Assembly (NCBI GenBank): GCA_022059125.1
Contig: JAEUWY010000002.1
Coordinates: forward strand, 2,108,001 to 2,172,000
Length of the DNA: 64,000 nucleotides
DNA from: Corynespora cassiicola
Lineage: Eukaryota; Ascomycota; Dothideomycetes; Pleosporales; Corynesporascaceae
Direction: 5' to 3'
Part shown: positions 51,929-63,327 of the stretch, piece after piece
Layout of the letters: every line of letters begins with the position of its first letter
How positions within the stretch are numbered: the stretch's first letter is position 1
Position numbers and translations under genes: made by a program
The notes under the pieces: model-generated
Databases searched by the model: none
What the model was told of the DNA's origin: nothing
Seen by the model: only the letters and a program-made list of their open reading frames with translations

Positions 51929-54061
51929 ATGACGACACCCTCGCCCGATCCACTGCCATCCGGTACCACGCCTACTAATAACCACCCGCATCCCTCCATG
52001 GTCGCACACGATGACCCCCCCGCCACCCCCGACGACGCCGACCGCTCCGCTCCCGCCCAAATGCTCCCCGGCTCGCACAATCGCTCCTCCACCGGCAGCC
52101 GGGTCCTGGGCGTGACGGGCCCCTCGGGCGAGCCCGGCCTGCCGCCCTCTCGGCCCTCGTCCATTGCGACCGCCCAGTCTGGCGGCAACCGCAGATGGTC
52201 GCAGGCGCCCCCATCGCGTCGCGGCGCCGGCGTGCACGGCGGCGCAGGAACAGGCAGCGTTGCGGGCAGCCTGGGAGGCCAGAGCCGCCCGACGACCGCT
52301 GCGAGCAGAACCCACGTCCCGCTGGCCGCACATGGCTTCTTCCGCCCCATGAGCTCGCAGCGCCTGCAGCAGCAGCGCAACCAGCGCCCCACGTCGCTGC
52401 TGGGCCATGGCTCCTTGTACTCGGACGCGGCCACCGACCTGGCTGGCAACCCCTACCGCCAGAGCGCTGGCTCCAACAAGACAGGCCGCGGCGCCCCTAC
52501 GCCCACCCTCGGCCTGCACCACGACCTCGACCTCCCGCCCTCGCGCGGCACCGACATCACCGACCGCGACATGCCCGACCGCACCACGGCCAACACCACG
52601 CCCACGGGCGCAGAGACGGTCCGGAGCCGCGGCGAGAGCATCACGCCCCTCCAGCGCCCGCGGCCCCAGCACCTGGACCTCTCCAACACACATCGCAACG
52701 ACTCGGGCAAGCTGCCCACCCCAAGCAAATCCCCACGCTCCTTCAAATCCAGCTTCATAATCCCCAGCCGCGAGGGCAGGAATTCGCAGATGCGGCCCCA
52801 GCAGGGCCACGAGAAGCTCGCCTCGGCCGAGTCGTCGCCCCGACTCACTCGGAAAGAGATCACCAAGGAGGTGGTCAAGAAGGAGCTCGGCAGAAATCAC
52901 GAGTACTTCTCCGGAAACACCACCTTTTGCTGGGGCGGACGCCTGCAAAACACGCGGGACCGCCCCGTCAACATTGCCACGGGCATCTTGTTCATTGTCC
53001 CCGCCGGCCTGTTTTTTGGTTTCTCGTAAGTTTTCCCCTACCTCTCTTCTAGTCCGCTCGAGCCTAACAGTGCCCCCAGTGCGCCATGGCTATGGCTTAA
53101 TGTTTCACAGTCGATACCCATTCTCTTCGGATATCTGTTTTTAGTATGCCTATCCTCGTTTCTGCATGCATCTGCCTCAGATCCAGGCGTAAGTTCTGCC
53201 CCTCCCACCCATTCGGCGTTCCTGGGCTGTGTCAATGGTACTGAGCTAACCGCGCCCTAGATTCTTCCCCGCAATCTGCATCCATTTCCTCCGCCTAATC
53301 CTAATGAAGACCCACTAAGTGTTGGTCCGCCGACCACTGAGTGGACCATGGTTGTGTCGGCCGTGAACGAGAGTTCAGCCATGGAAGTGCCGACCAAGTA
53401 CTGCAAGAGCTGTAACATCTGGCGGCCGCCGCGCGCGCACCACTGCCGCGTCTGCGACAACTGCATCGAGACGCAGGACCACCACTGCGTCTGGCTCAAT
53501 AACTGCGTAGGTCGCCGCAACTATCGCTACTTTTTTGTTTTCGTCACGTCGGCCACGCTGCTGGGGCTGTTCATCATCGCTGCAAGCCTCGTGCACATCC
53601 TCGAATGGCGGGCGCAGAACCGCGCCAGCTTCGGCGAGGCGATCAGCAAATGGCGCGTTCCGTTTGCCATGTGCATATACGGAATCCTCGCCACCCCCTA
53701 CCCCTTCAGCTTAGGTGTGTATCATTTGTTCTTGATGGGACGAGCCGAGACGACACGTGAATATCTAAACTCGCACAAGTTCATGAAGAAGGACAGACAC
53801 CGGCCGTTTACCCAGGGGTCCGTCTGGAAGAACTGGCTTGCCGTGCTCCAGCGACCCCGCCCGCCGACCTACCTGCACTTCAAGCGCAAGTATGAGGAGG
53901 GCGATCAGCGCTTCGGCCCACGCAGGGGCAAGCGGACAGCACCTCTGGCTACCGAGCAGCAAGGCGGTGTCGAGATGCAGGACGTTCGTGCAACGCAGGG
54001 CTTCCAGGGCCCGACTAGCAGAACACCGCGCCAGCTTGAAGCTGGCGTTGACGCACGATAG
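51929..54061 (+). CDS. ERF2: Palmitoyltransferase ERF2 (DHHC protein)
   Basis: Predicted 668-residue ER/Golgi protein S-acyltransferase; in yeast Erf2 with Erf4 palmitoylates Ras. Exons: 51929-53025, 53080-53188, 53261-54061. The first 320 or so residues are a Ser/Pro/Arg-rich disordered extension. Membrane helices follow: NIATGILFIVPAGLFFGFS, IPILFGYLFLVCLSSFLHAS, then the Cys-rich domain KYCKSCNIWRPPRAHHCRVCDNCIETQDHHCVWLNNCVGRRNYRYF with catalytic DHHC. Two more helices (FFVFVTSATLLGLFIIAASLV; MCIYGILATPYPFSLGVYHLF) and the TTxE-like motif ETTREYLN follow. All zinc ligands and the catalytic Cys are present. The long N-terminus is typical of filamentous-fungal Erf2. Confidence 0.93.
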
Positions 54062-54827
54062 GAATCGTGCCGCCAGTGGTGGTGGTGGTGGAGGAAGAAG
54101 GGAAGAAGGAAGGGGACGACGGACTTAATTCACGCAAACAATGCCCCGTAAAACCATTCCCCCCACCACAAAAAATCTTGTAATGTCTTTCATGTATGTA
54201 CGTAAAAGCTGCTGCAATGCAGCAGCGTTTGCGCCAATTGTAGGATAAGCGGCGCTGTGCGAAGAAGTGGTAATCAGAAAAGGGAGAGGGGGGGAGAGGG
54301 GGAAAGGAGAGCTCAGCAGCAGCCGTGTGAGCCTGTAGATAGCCAATAATTGTACGAGTCACGACTGCGCAAAAAAAAAACGATGTCGGGACTGTGTCCC
54401 CCCGAGCCAGAAGAAAAAAATTGGGTGCTGTAGGTTAGGGTTGGAATGAGGGAGATGACAGTTTGGGTTAGGTATGGGCTTATTGGCCCGTAATTGGCTC
54501 GTCCGCTAGGGTAAACAGAATGATACACCTCGCTCAATGCTCCTTCCCAAGCCTCCTCACCTCACCATATCGACGGCGATATCGCGCTGCCGTGCACTTT
54601 TCCCCCTCAATTCGCGGTGCACCGCTTTGTGCAGCCTGCCCCAACTGGACACATGTGTTTTCAACGCCTCTGATCCCGCGCGCCGCCTAAACTTTGGCAG
54701 TGTCCTGTGAGCGAGCGCCGTGTTCCGCGAAACCTTGACCTCCTCTGCGCGTCCGCTGCCTCACCACCCCTCGCTCACCTCCACCACCACCGCGACCTCC
54801 ACCCCTAGAGGCTTGCCTTCCGCCGCC
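54062..54827. promoter_or_regulatory. Spacer upstream of the ASH1-like gene
   Basis: 766 bp containing the ERF2 3' UTR (a TGG-type repeat near 54076-54092) and the promoter/5' UTR of the SET gene. No gene is supported. Confidence 0.55.
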
Positions 54828-57562
54828 ATGGCTGAGCGAGACCCTTCGCCGACGTCGGTCGACTCGGTGCTGTCACATATTACCGTGCAGAACGAAGAGC
54901 ACGCCGGAGAGCGCAGCTCGCTCAGCGCGTCGCCCCCGACCTCCACGCCACCCACCAGCCTCGGCGATGAGGCCAGCATCCTCGACGACGCGACCAAAAT
55001 GGAGCTCGTCGCGGAGACGCACGAGGAGACGCTGCCGCCTGACGCGCCCGCCGATGTTGCGGCGTCGCCCGAGGAGTCCACCCCGACCGCCCCGAACAGT
55101 GAAGGCAGGCGTTCGTCACGGAACGCGCGCAAGTCGGTGACTACCTACAATGTGCAGATACTGGCCGGAACCGCCATTCACACGCCCACAAAGTACCTGG
55201 AGAAGCACCACAAGAATGTTCTCCACGGCCCCCTCGCAAAGCCTGTCCTGACGAGCCCGGCCTCGACCCCGAAAAAGCGAACACTAAGGAGGAAATCGGA
55301 ACCCACTGACCTCACCGACCCTGCCGAGGAGCAGCTGGCCTCTGAGGCTGCCCAGGCGGCGCAGCGGCGAACCTCGTCGCGAGTAGGCGATCTTCGCAAA
55401 CACATCTTTCGGAACCTTGCCGCCTCCGCCGAGGGGCCGGCAAACAAAGCAGCTCGTGGAAAGAATGCACTTGCAAGCAGCCTCCGCCGGAGCGCTTCGG
55501 ATTCGCGGCTTCGCCAGACTGCGACTTCCGCTGCAGCGGCCTCCCCTAGACGCCCGCGGACCGCACGTGCTGCCGACCCCGACACGGATGAGGATGACGA
55601 GGAGGAAGAGGAGGACGATATCGTGAAGCCCAAGACGAAGGAGTGGATGAGGCAGGGCCTTTACGTGGGCCAGGATCGGGACTTTGATGCTCGGCTCAGC
55701 GAGAGCCAGAACCGGCAAAAGAGAAAGTCCAGGAAGGTCAAGGAAAACAAGGCTCTCCCCCTGCCCATGTTCGCCGGCGAGCGACTCTTGAACGGCGACG
55801 CCAGGACCAACTATCGCGACTTCAAACTGCCCTATGACACCTATCACCCCTTGCCTCGCAAGATCAAGCCGGACGGCTGGGTCAAGCTTCACAAAAGTAA
55901 GTTTGAGAATTGCTTTGCATCTTCACTAACTAACTCGGGCCAGATCGTTTCATCGGGGATGCATCTACTCTATGGAAGCGAGAGAAGCAAGATTCATCTC
56001 AGTGCTACTGTGACCCTGAAGATGGCTGCGGGGAAGCTTGCCACAACCGCATCATGGCATACGAGTGCGACGCCACAAACTGCCGACTAACCCCAGAGGA
56101 ATGCGGCAACCGACCTTTTGCGCAGCTCAAGCGCCGCGCCAAGGGCAATGGCTACGATTACGGTGTTGAGGTCTTGGAGACCGATGATCGCGGATTTGGA
56201 GTGCGCGCTATGCGTTCCTTCGAGCCCCACCAGATCATAGTCGAGTATGCGGGGGAGATTATCACTCAGCAAGAGTGCGAAAGACGCATGAAGCAGGTCT
56301 ACAAGAAGGACAAGGTAAATCTGCTAGTGCAAGTAGATCTAACCACCAAGCTGACGCAGGCAGTGCTATTACCTCATGAGCTTCGACAACAAGATGATTA
56401 TCGATGCGACCCGCGGAACCATTGCGCGCTTCGTCAATCATTCTTGTGAGCCCAACTGCGAGATGATCAAGTGGACCGTTGGTGGCGAGCCTCGCATGGC
56501 CCTCTTCGCAGGCTCGCGCGGCATCATGACTGGAGAGGAATTGACTTATGACTATAATTTCGAGTATGCCCCCCTTGCAGCGTCATTTCTGCCATACTAA
56601 CGTACTCTAGTCCCTTCTCCCAGAAGAACATCCAAGAGTGCCGATGCGGTACTAAGTCGTGCCGCGGTGTGCTTGGTCCCAAGCCGAAGAAACCCCTGCA
56701 CGAGGAAAAATCTGTCATGTCTTCTGTTTTCTCCGGCGCAAAGCGCAAGTTGCAAGAGGTGTTTGGCTCTAGAAAAGCATCGGAGAGCGCCCCGAACTCA
56801 CCCAAGAAACGCAAGCTCGGACTGGACAACTCTGTATCGACCAAGGTCCAGAATGCCATGGCGCGAAAATCGGCGGAACGCGAAAAGGCCGCAAAGAATG
56901 CCGCTGAACATGCCGCTCAGATAGCATCTCGCAAAGATCGCGCGCTTAAACGGTCGCGCTCTATGACTGTTACCACGAGGCGGTCAACCATGTACCGTGT
57001 TGCTCCGCGAGCTTCGATGCCCAACCTCAAATCCGCACGTCAGACAGCAGTTACCGTTAAGCGCAGGACTCTGACCAAACCCAGTTCATTGAAGTCGGTC
57101 AACAAGCCTGGCAGGCTCCCTTCGATTGCACGGCGTACCGCCGCTGCATTCAAGGGAAAAAAGGGCATCCCTCCGCCGAAGGTGCCCAAGACGCCGGTCC
57201 GAGACTCGGAGCAGGAATCAGAGGAGTCGGAAGAGGACGACAATTCTCCAAACATCACCCCAGCCTCTCTTCGCAGCGCCAACAAAAAATTCATGCAGAC
57301 AAAATTGCCCTTCAAGCCTCTCAAAAGTTCTTCGTCCAGCTCACCCGGAGCAGATAGCTTGGGCTTCCCCGAGTCAGATCAGGAAGACCAGGATGACCAG
57401 GATGACCAGGATGACCTTGGCCATACCTATGCCACCTCCAACATTCGCGGCAAGAAGAGGGGCTCCGCACCCGCTCCCCGTGGCCTTCACAAGACGGGAG
57501 CCGGAGTCATCAAGAGACGAGGAGCAGGCCGCGTCCGCGATGATAGCGGCCGATTCGTCTAA
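54828..57562 (+). CDS. ash1: ASH1-like histone H3K36 methyltransferase (AWS-SET-postSET)
   Basis: Predicted 863-residue SET methyltransferase; fungal ASH1 methylates H3K36 in poorly transcribed chromatin. Exons: 54828-55896, 55944-56314, 56364-56563, 56611-57562; 864 codons. The start in GCCGCCATGG was chosen over the non-ATG extension upstream. The AWS domain spans about 375-410 (CYCDPEDGCGEACHNR...ECDATNC) and SET about 427-546. SET key motifs are GFGVRA, EYAGEII, RFVNHSCEPNC (502-512) and GEELTYDYNF (537-546). The post-SET CRCGTKSCRG is at 557-566. The C-terminal 290 residues are Lys/Arg-rich with an acidic patch and a QEDQDDQDDQDD repeat. Absence of WW and SRI domains argues against Set2. 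Confidence 0.93.
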
Positions 57563-59590
57563 GAGCAAATGCCGATACGATCTTTGTACAACACGACCTC
57601 CATGACGGTGAATGGCATGGCATCACGGCCACGTATATGTCCACGATCTCGGCCCCTCTCTCTCTCCACGATACTTCAACCGTCCCGTGGATGCTAATCC
57701 CTGGTGCTGCTATAGTTCGCCTTCTATACGTGCTCCTTCTCCAGTCTTTGCCTAGGTGGGCATGCAAACATTTTATCATCACTCTTCCTACATTTTACAC
57801 CATCTAGTCTCCATTTTATTTCCCCGGGCTTCCCATTTTTTTCAATTGCAGAGTATATGTATGCATGGATGGAGCATAGCGGTGTTTCTCGATCAATCGA
57901 TGCGTCTAACCCTTGTGCGTGGTTTTTTCTCCAAGTCTCCCCCCTTTTTCTGTCTTTTTTTTCTTCCTTCCCCCAATTTTCCCGTTTTTTCCAGTCAAAT
58001 GGTTTGGTTCGGGTACTTGGGCTTTTTGTTTCTTTATGGAGGATGGAAGGTCGGTGGAAGGATCTTTCTATTTCTTACCGGGCGAAGGAGGAGTTTGGCG
58101 TCATTGGAGGATGGAAAGGTGCTGAGGAGAGGGAGGAATGGGAAGTGGGAAGGGGGGTGAGGGTGGGTATGCGGCGAACGGGGGGTGAACGGGTAGTGAG
58201 CTTATTCAAATGGTGTTCTTTTTTGCCGAGAGTTGTGAGCGAGTGGGTGATGTGGAAGTGGGTGATGGGAGGCGCGTAGTCCTTGTTTGAAATTGCTTGT
58301 TGATGCCAGTGTGTGCGGCAAAATAATGTCTCCTTTGTTTTCTGGCTTGCTTTACGTACAGTCATAGTCCTGATACATTGGCCACGATTTTGCGCCAACC
58401 GAGATCCCCTGATCCCTTGGTCTGCACGAAAAAAAAACCACCAGAAAATATGGACCACGAGTTTCTGAAACACGCCTACAACTATACCAACCCAACCATC
58501 AAACCATCACGAGAAAACAGCCCAATTAGAACAGCCATCAACAGCTGCACGTCGATCAAGCACCCCTCTCTTCCCCCCCACACTCTGACAGAGACACCAA
58601 AAACATATTCAAATACAAACGAAATAGATGCCGCGTACTTGTCATTCCCCAAGAAAGAAAGAAACTGGAAGTTGGGTTTGGAAGCAGCACACACCCACAT
58701 ACTCCACACCCTCCACTGCGTTCGAAGCCCAACGTGCCGCCACACCCCCACTCCCATCGCACTCACACCCAACATCAGATTATTAAATCCACCTACCAAG
58801 CACCCTCAAAAAGCCCAAGCAACTAGATACGACGTTTATACGCGACACAAGCACTTGGCCTCTGGCCCGCGGTCAAACCGGGCCCCATATCCGACCCTCC
58901 GCCGACCTTGACAAACCACCCACCTACCTACCTGCCTACACCCCCAAGCTAACCTCAACCCCAGCGCCCTGATCCGCACCCAGATCCCGCTGCCCATCTC
59001 CCACGTAGGAACACTGCCAGAGGGGAGGAGGTAGGGGGGATGCGGACATGGCGCGGCGTCCAGGTCTAGGCGAGTTGTGGGCTGCTAGGTGTATTGGCTA
59101 CACAGTACTAAGAGGGGTGGTTTCGTAGGTGGATTCGAGGCTTGGGTAGCACGCGCGGGTACTGTGCTGGGAATGGGCATTGGCAGGTGCTCATCCACCC
59201 AGCCAGCCAGGCTCTGAGCCTCGACATCACTCAACGCCTCCCCTATCCCCAAAAAGCCAATGTGGAATATTGAAATGAGGAGCCAAGCTAAACTCACTCC
59301 CTCACTATTATTTCGCCTAGCTTGATGCTTTGTCCAGAAAATCCACGAACGCAATCTATCGTCCGGTCCATAAAGCCTAGCTAGCTAGCTAGCTAGCTCT
59401 TTGCAGTTAAAGTATGGGTATAATCATGTTAAAGTCGCTTTTCGGCCATCCTCCCTTCCGTCTTTCCCTCTCTTACAATATTACTCATTCGCCTTTAGAG
59501 AACCCGCTGCATCTCAGTATCAACCTCATTCCCACTCTTTCATCTTTCATCCTTCATCTTCATCCCACCATTTCCATCCCCACCCACCCC
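57563..59590. other. Convergent intergenic region, no supported gene
   Basis: 2 kb with T-rich (57930-57990), GGA-rich (58100-58180) and C/A-rich stretches and a (CTAG)n run at 59377-59398. Frames of up to 177 codons have skewed composition and no recognisable domain. Confidence 0.55.
59377..59398. repeat. (CTAG)n microsatellite
   Basis: Five or so tandem CTAG units, a self-complementary tetranucleotide repeat. Confidence 0.8.
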
Positions 59591-61660
59591 CTACCACACT
59601 TCCCTCGCCTTCAGCAAATCCCGCTGCCCATAGCACTCCGCCACAACCGTGATGATCATCTCAAGCGTAGCCCGCGTATTTGCATCCACGCCCTGCTCTC
59701 CTGAATTTTGCATCTCGGCATCGCCCGCCTCACTGTCAGACTCGGGTTCGCTCTTGACTCTACTCCCGACCTGGTCTTGCATCTCGGCATCGCCACTCTC
59801 ACTCGCAGACTTGGGCTCGTACTCGGTTCCACCATCGACCTGGCGCGCTAGCTGCTGCTGCTGCTTGTACGCCTCGGCCTCGGCGCGGGACCCGAAGACG
59901 GGGGGTTTGAGTGCGGGAGTCGTAGTAGACGATCCATTAGTGGTAAGAGGCTTGCTCGAGCCTTGAACCTCGGGCTGCTTCTCGACACACTTCTCTGCTT
60001 CAGCGGTGGACGATTTCTGATCCTCGGGCGGGGACTGGGACACGTTCTGCTGCGGCTGAATCTCCTCGTTGGAGGCATTGCTCTGATGGTGTTTGGACTT
60101 GCGCGGCTGTGGCCCGAAGCATGACTGGTCCTGGCAACGTTTTCCGTTGTGGCGGTGCGAGCGTCGGACAGGCGGTACGGAGTTCTTGTTGGCGCTGTTT
60201 CGCTCCTTGCCTTTGGCTTTTTGTTTGCTGCGGCCTTCTTGAGGGGGGATGCCCACTGAGACGAGGTTATCGCCGAGTTGGGCGAGGAGACGGGCGCGGG
60301 CTTGCTCGAGGGCTGAGGTTTTGTCGTCTTTTGCGGTTGATTCGTCCTCGGACATGTCCATGGCAGCACTGTCGTCGCTTACTTCTCCCTCTTCATCGCG
60401 GTTTTCTACTGGAGCATCGGTAGCTTTTGTATCGGCCAGCTCAGGCTCAGAAGACAGCTCGCCCTCTTCATCACTATCATCATGAACTCCGACATCAGCC
60501 TGATTACCGCCATATGCGTCTCCATCCACGGCAGACTCTTCTTCGTCCACCTCCGTGGGCGCAATGTCCTCAACTTCCTCATCAGAATCGGTGTCTTCAG
60601 CGTGGCTAGTCTTAGATACAACCTCGCCGTTGCGAAGAAGAAGGAAGAAATATGCTGCTGCCCGACCGAGTTCACGTATCTTCCCCTGTTTCCAGAATGT
60701 CAAAGTTCCCCGCTCCCCCACAATGGAGAGGAGCGTCCAGACCCAGCAGCTCTTCTGCCGCGAAATAGTATTGAACCGGCCGAGCTGGCGTGCGCAAATA
60801 TCAATTCCTCGCCAAAGGTTGTCCTCGCTCTGCTGCAGCTGGTATACCATGTATGGAGTGGGATAGACACGGTCGATGCTGTAAATCCACTCCTTGTTGT
60901 TCTTTGGGGGTGGCTCGACACTGAAGTTATCCGGGTTCGCTGCCATGCGCTTCGCCACCTTGGTTGGCTCCAACGCAACTCGGCGGTCATTGTATCTCCG
61001 GAGGAGTGCCGCGTAGTATTCCTGTTGAATGTCGACCTCGGAGGCTTCGGACTTCGCATCATCGTCGGTGGTCGGAATTGGATCGATGGCGATGACAGTT
61101 CCGTCGTTGTAAACGACGCCATGGTCTTCATAACCTTGGTTGTACGTGTCAAGCTCGTCGTCGCCGTCTTCGTATTCGTCATCGTCCGCATCGTCTTCGG
61201 TCGTCTCCAATTTCGTTGCCGTAAAGAACCACGGCAAAGCCGCGGCCTCATCTCTGTTGGTCGTTAATAAAGCCCTGTTCCCCCGTTTCGCAACCCCCTC
61301 AATTCCCGGAGAGAATACCCACCTGACAACGTTGAGATACGCAAGCGCATCCCGCATCACCTCCGCTCCATCTTCCCCTTCCATCCCAATGGCGGCTTTC
61401 ATACCGCCTGCCATGTCATTTCCGCGCTGGATATTCTTGAAGAGGAGCTTTCCTCCATTGTCTCCGCGCGTACGCTTCACCCTGTGCGTGTTGTCCTCGA
61501 TTAGATCGGCGGCTTCCAGCTTGCGCTTCGGTGGTTCCGAGTCGGCGGACGCGCCTGGAGCAGCAGAGCCCAGCGAGGCGATGTAGTCGTCGGGCCGCCT
61601 CAATTTGTTGTAAGTCTCGCCGTCCTGCGTGACCGCGCGGTTTGTACCATCGCCGGACAT
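59591..61660 (-). CDS. Acidic nuclear-type protein of unknown function
   Basis: Predicted 689-residue single-exon protein; I do not recognise the family. The N-terminus has basic nuclear-localisation-like patches (PPKRKLE, RVKRTRG). Folded-looking segments are at about 80-150 (EVMRDALAYLNVVRWVFSPGIEG, ALPWFFTATKLETT) and about 225-345 (EYYAALLRRYNDRRVALEPTKVAKRM, NLWRGIDICARQLGRF, KSCWVWTLLSIVGERGTLTFWKQGKIRELGRAA). The C-terminal half is strongly acidic and Ser/Gln-rich with a Lys-rich stretch (RSKQKAKGKERNSANKN) and short repeats (KSASESGDAEMQDQVGS / KSEPESDSEAGDAEMQN). A nuclear role is inferred from composition only. Confidence 0.8.
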   Translation of the reverse strand: MSGDGTNRAVTQDGETYNKLRRPDDYIASLGSAAPGASADSEPPKRKLEAADLIEDNTHRVKRTRGDNGGKLLFKNIQRGNDMAGGMKAAIGMEGEDGAEVMRDALAYLNVVRWVFSPGIEGVAKRGNRALLTTNRDEAAALPWFFTATKLETTEDDADDDEYEDGDDELDTYNQGYEDHGVVYNDGTVIAIDPIPTTDDDAKSEASEVDIQQEYYAALLRRYNDRRVALEPTKVAKRMAANPDNFSVEPPPKNNKEWIYSIDRVYPTPYMVYQLQQSEDNLWRGIDICARQLGRFNTISRQKSCWVWTLLSIVGERGTLTFWKQGKIRELGRAAAYFFLLLRNGEVVSKTSHAEDTDSDEEVEDIAPTEVDEEESAVDGDAYGGNQADVGVHDDSDEEGELSSEPELADTKATDAPVENRDEEGEVSDDSAAMDMSEDESTAKDDKTSALEQARARLLAQLGDNLVSVGIPPQEGRSKQKAKGKERNSANKNSVPPVRRSHRHNGKRCQDQSCFGPQPRKSKHHQSNASNEEIQPQQNVSQSPPEDQKSSTAEAEKCVEKQPEVQGSSKPLTTNGSSTTTPALKPPVFGSRAEAEAYKQQQQLARQVDGGTEYEPKSASESGDAEMQDQVGSRVKSEPESDSEAGDAEMQNSGEQGVDANTRATLEMIITVVAECYGQRDLLKAREVW

Positions 61661-62580
61661 TTTGGGCGCGTGCGAGATCGTCGAACGTCGGGAGTGTTGT
61701 GGGTGTTGTCGGAAAGGTGAGCTCCAAGAGCTTGGGTAGCTAAGTGCGGGTCGAAGTTTAAAGTGGGGCGCTTACACGCTAGTGCGCGCTAGTCTTGGGC
61801 TGGATTAGACGTTGCAGGGACTGACACCCCGCCGTGTACCGACGAAGAATCCTTGGCTACCCAGCTAGTTTCCGGGCACGAGGACAGGAGTTTTGATGGT
61901 CTACGGTGTAGGTGAGGACTACGGGAAGAGTTTGGGAGTATCCTTTAGTGTTGAGTATAGGCGAGTTCGTATCAACTCAGTCAAGTTTATTTCACCCGGC
62001 CACGACCAACCTATACGATACCGGCCATGCAATTGAGATCTCAGATACTGTTCCCGCCCTGAAATACTCATAAAGCTAGTCATATGTCCAATATCACGGT
62101 AGAAGTCATGGGGTAGAGTTAAACAGAGAAGGGGCTGTTAGGGGAAATCATGGAAACTTTGTCGACGGCTTGAAGCCGCGGCTCAGGTATTATTTAAGGA
62201 GGATCGAGATTGTGTAACATCAGTGGTAATCGAAGACTGATAGTAATCGCTGTAAATGCATTCATAAACATATGTATGATTCGTTGACAACATGGAATGG
62301 CCCGACCACCTAAAGTTAACTTGTGCCAAAGAGGCCTTAAGCGGACTTGGTCAAAATCTAGGGCACCAGAGCCCCGAACGCGGAACTCAAATAATTTCAG
62401 CCCACAATCCATAGAGCGGAGCTTCCATGCAAAAACTCTGACAGTACTGTAGCCAATACTCGATTTTCTATCCCCAAAAAAAAGTTCCCTCAACACCGTT
62501 CCTCCACCATCTCCCACAACACCACACCCCCATCACCACCCCCTATCCCCACGACCAAAAAACATTAAAAAAAGAATGCT
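61661..62580. other. Spacer, no supported gene
   Basis: About 920 bp upstream of the acidic-protein gene and downstream of the tRNA. It holds the Pol III terminator (62567-62573) and presumably the protein gene's promoter. No gene is supported. Confidence 0.55.
62567..62573 (-). terminator. Pol III terminator of tRNA-Leu
   Basis: A run of seven T on the minus strand, a few bases after the tRNA 3' end. Confidence 0.8.
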
Positions 62581-62690
62581 GACAAGAGTGGGATTCGAAC
62601 CCACGCGGGCAAAGCCCATGAGAATACACCTGTTGTAACAAGGCAAGCTTTCACTTGAGTCACACGCCATAACCACTCGGCCATCTTGTC
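62581..62690 (-). tRNA. tRNA-Leu(CAA) with intron
   Basis: 110-bp gene. The acceptor arms GACAAGA/TCTTGTC pair fully. The D arm is GCC...GGC and contains the A box (GGCCGAGTGG); the T arm is GTGGG TTCGAAT CCCAC (B box GGTTCGAATCC). The variable arm is long (GGGC TTT GCCC), marking a class II tRNA. The anticodon loop CTCAAGT gives CAA, with a 29-nt intron (62625-62653) inserted after position 37, the canonical site. The anticodon stem TGTGA/TCTCA has one T-T mismatch. The base after the 3' end is A, fitting Leu rather than Ser (G). Confidence 0.93.
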
Positions 62691-63327
62691 GATTGAATAT
62701 GATTGGTTCACTCCCTCATTGCATACATATCCCATTCCAAAACTCCACCTCGAATGCTCTAGTCTCCCATTTTCAACCGTTGGCTCACCCGTCTACTAAA
62801 CCCCCAATCCCCGATTCGCTGTACCCCTGCTAAAGAGCCCTGGCTCGATTGGCCGGCGCACACTAGCAACCCAGACCAGAACCTGCACGCCCCCACGCTA
62901 ACCGCACAGACAGATGCGTGTCCCTACAATGCTAGCTCCCCATCACGCCTAGAAAACCGACAAGTCCATTTTTGCTTTTTTCCCTCAAAGAGTTGGAAAT
63001 GAATTCGTCTATACCTCATAACTTCGGATCTTAGGGAAAGTAAGTAAGCTCAAAGCAAGCCAAGCCAAGCCAAGCCAAGCCATACCACGCACATCCATGG
63101 GGTATAAAACCGCTTTCGCAAAGTACGCCTGCAGAATCCCCCTTGCCATGCCATGCCATGCCATGCAAAAAAAACCAAGAACAATAGTAGTAGTAGGGGT
63201 AGGGGTAGTAGTAGCACCCAGTCCAAGTCATCCAACCATCATATCTCATATCTCATAAGCCTCCCCTTGCAAGCCCTCCCAACATCTCCCAGAAGCCACC
63301 CACCTCCAACGTGTAGCCACCACCCCC
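62691..63327. other. Spacer with short tandem repeats
   Basis: About 640 bp holding AAGCC repeats (63056-63080), CCATG repeats (63145-63166) and a GTA/GGGGTA stretch (63187-63213). No gene is supported. Confidence 0.6.
63056..63166. repeat. Two pentanucleotide repeats (AAGCC)n and (CCATG)n
   Basis: (AAGCC)5 at 63056-63080 and about four CCATG units at 63145-63166, in the 3' flank of the phosphotransferase gene. Confidence 0.8.

Noticed and set aside
51578..52948. 456-codon frame antisense to ERF2 and its promoter
   Set aside because: Shadow of the GC-rich codon usage of ERF2 exon 1. ERF2 is independently supported by the DHHC domain.
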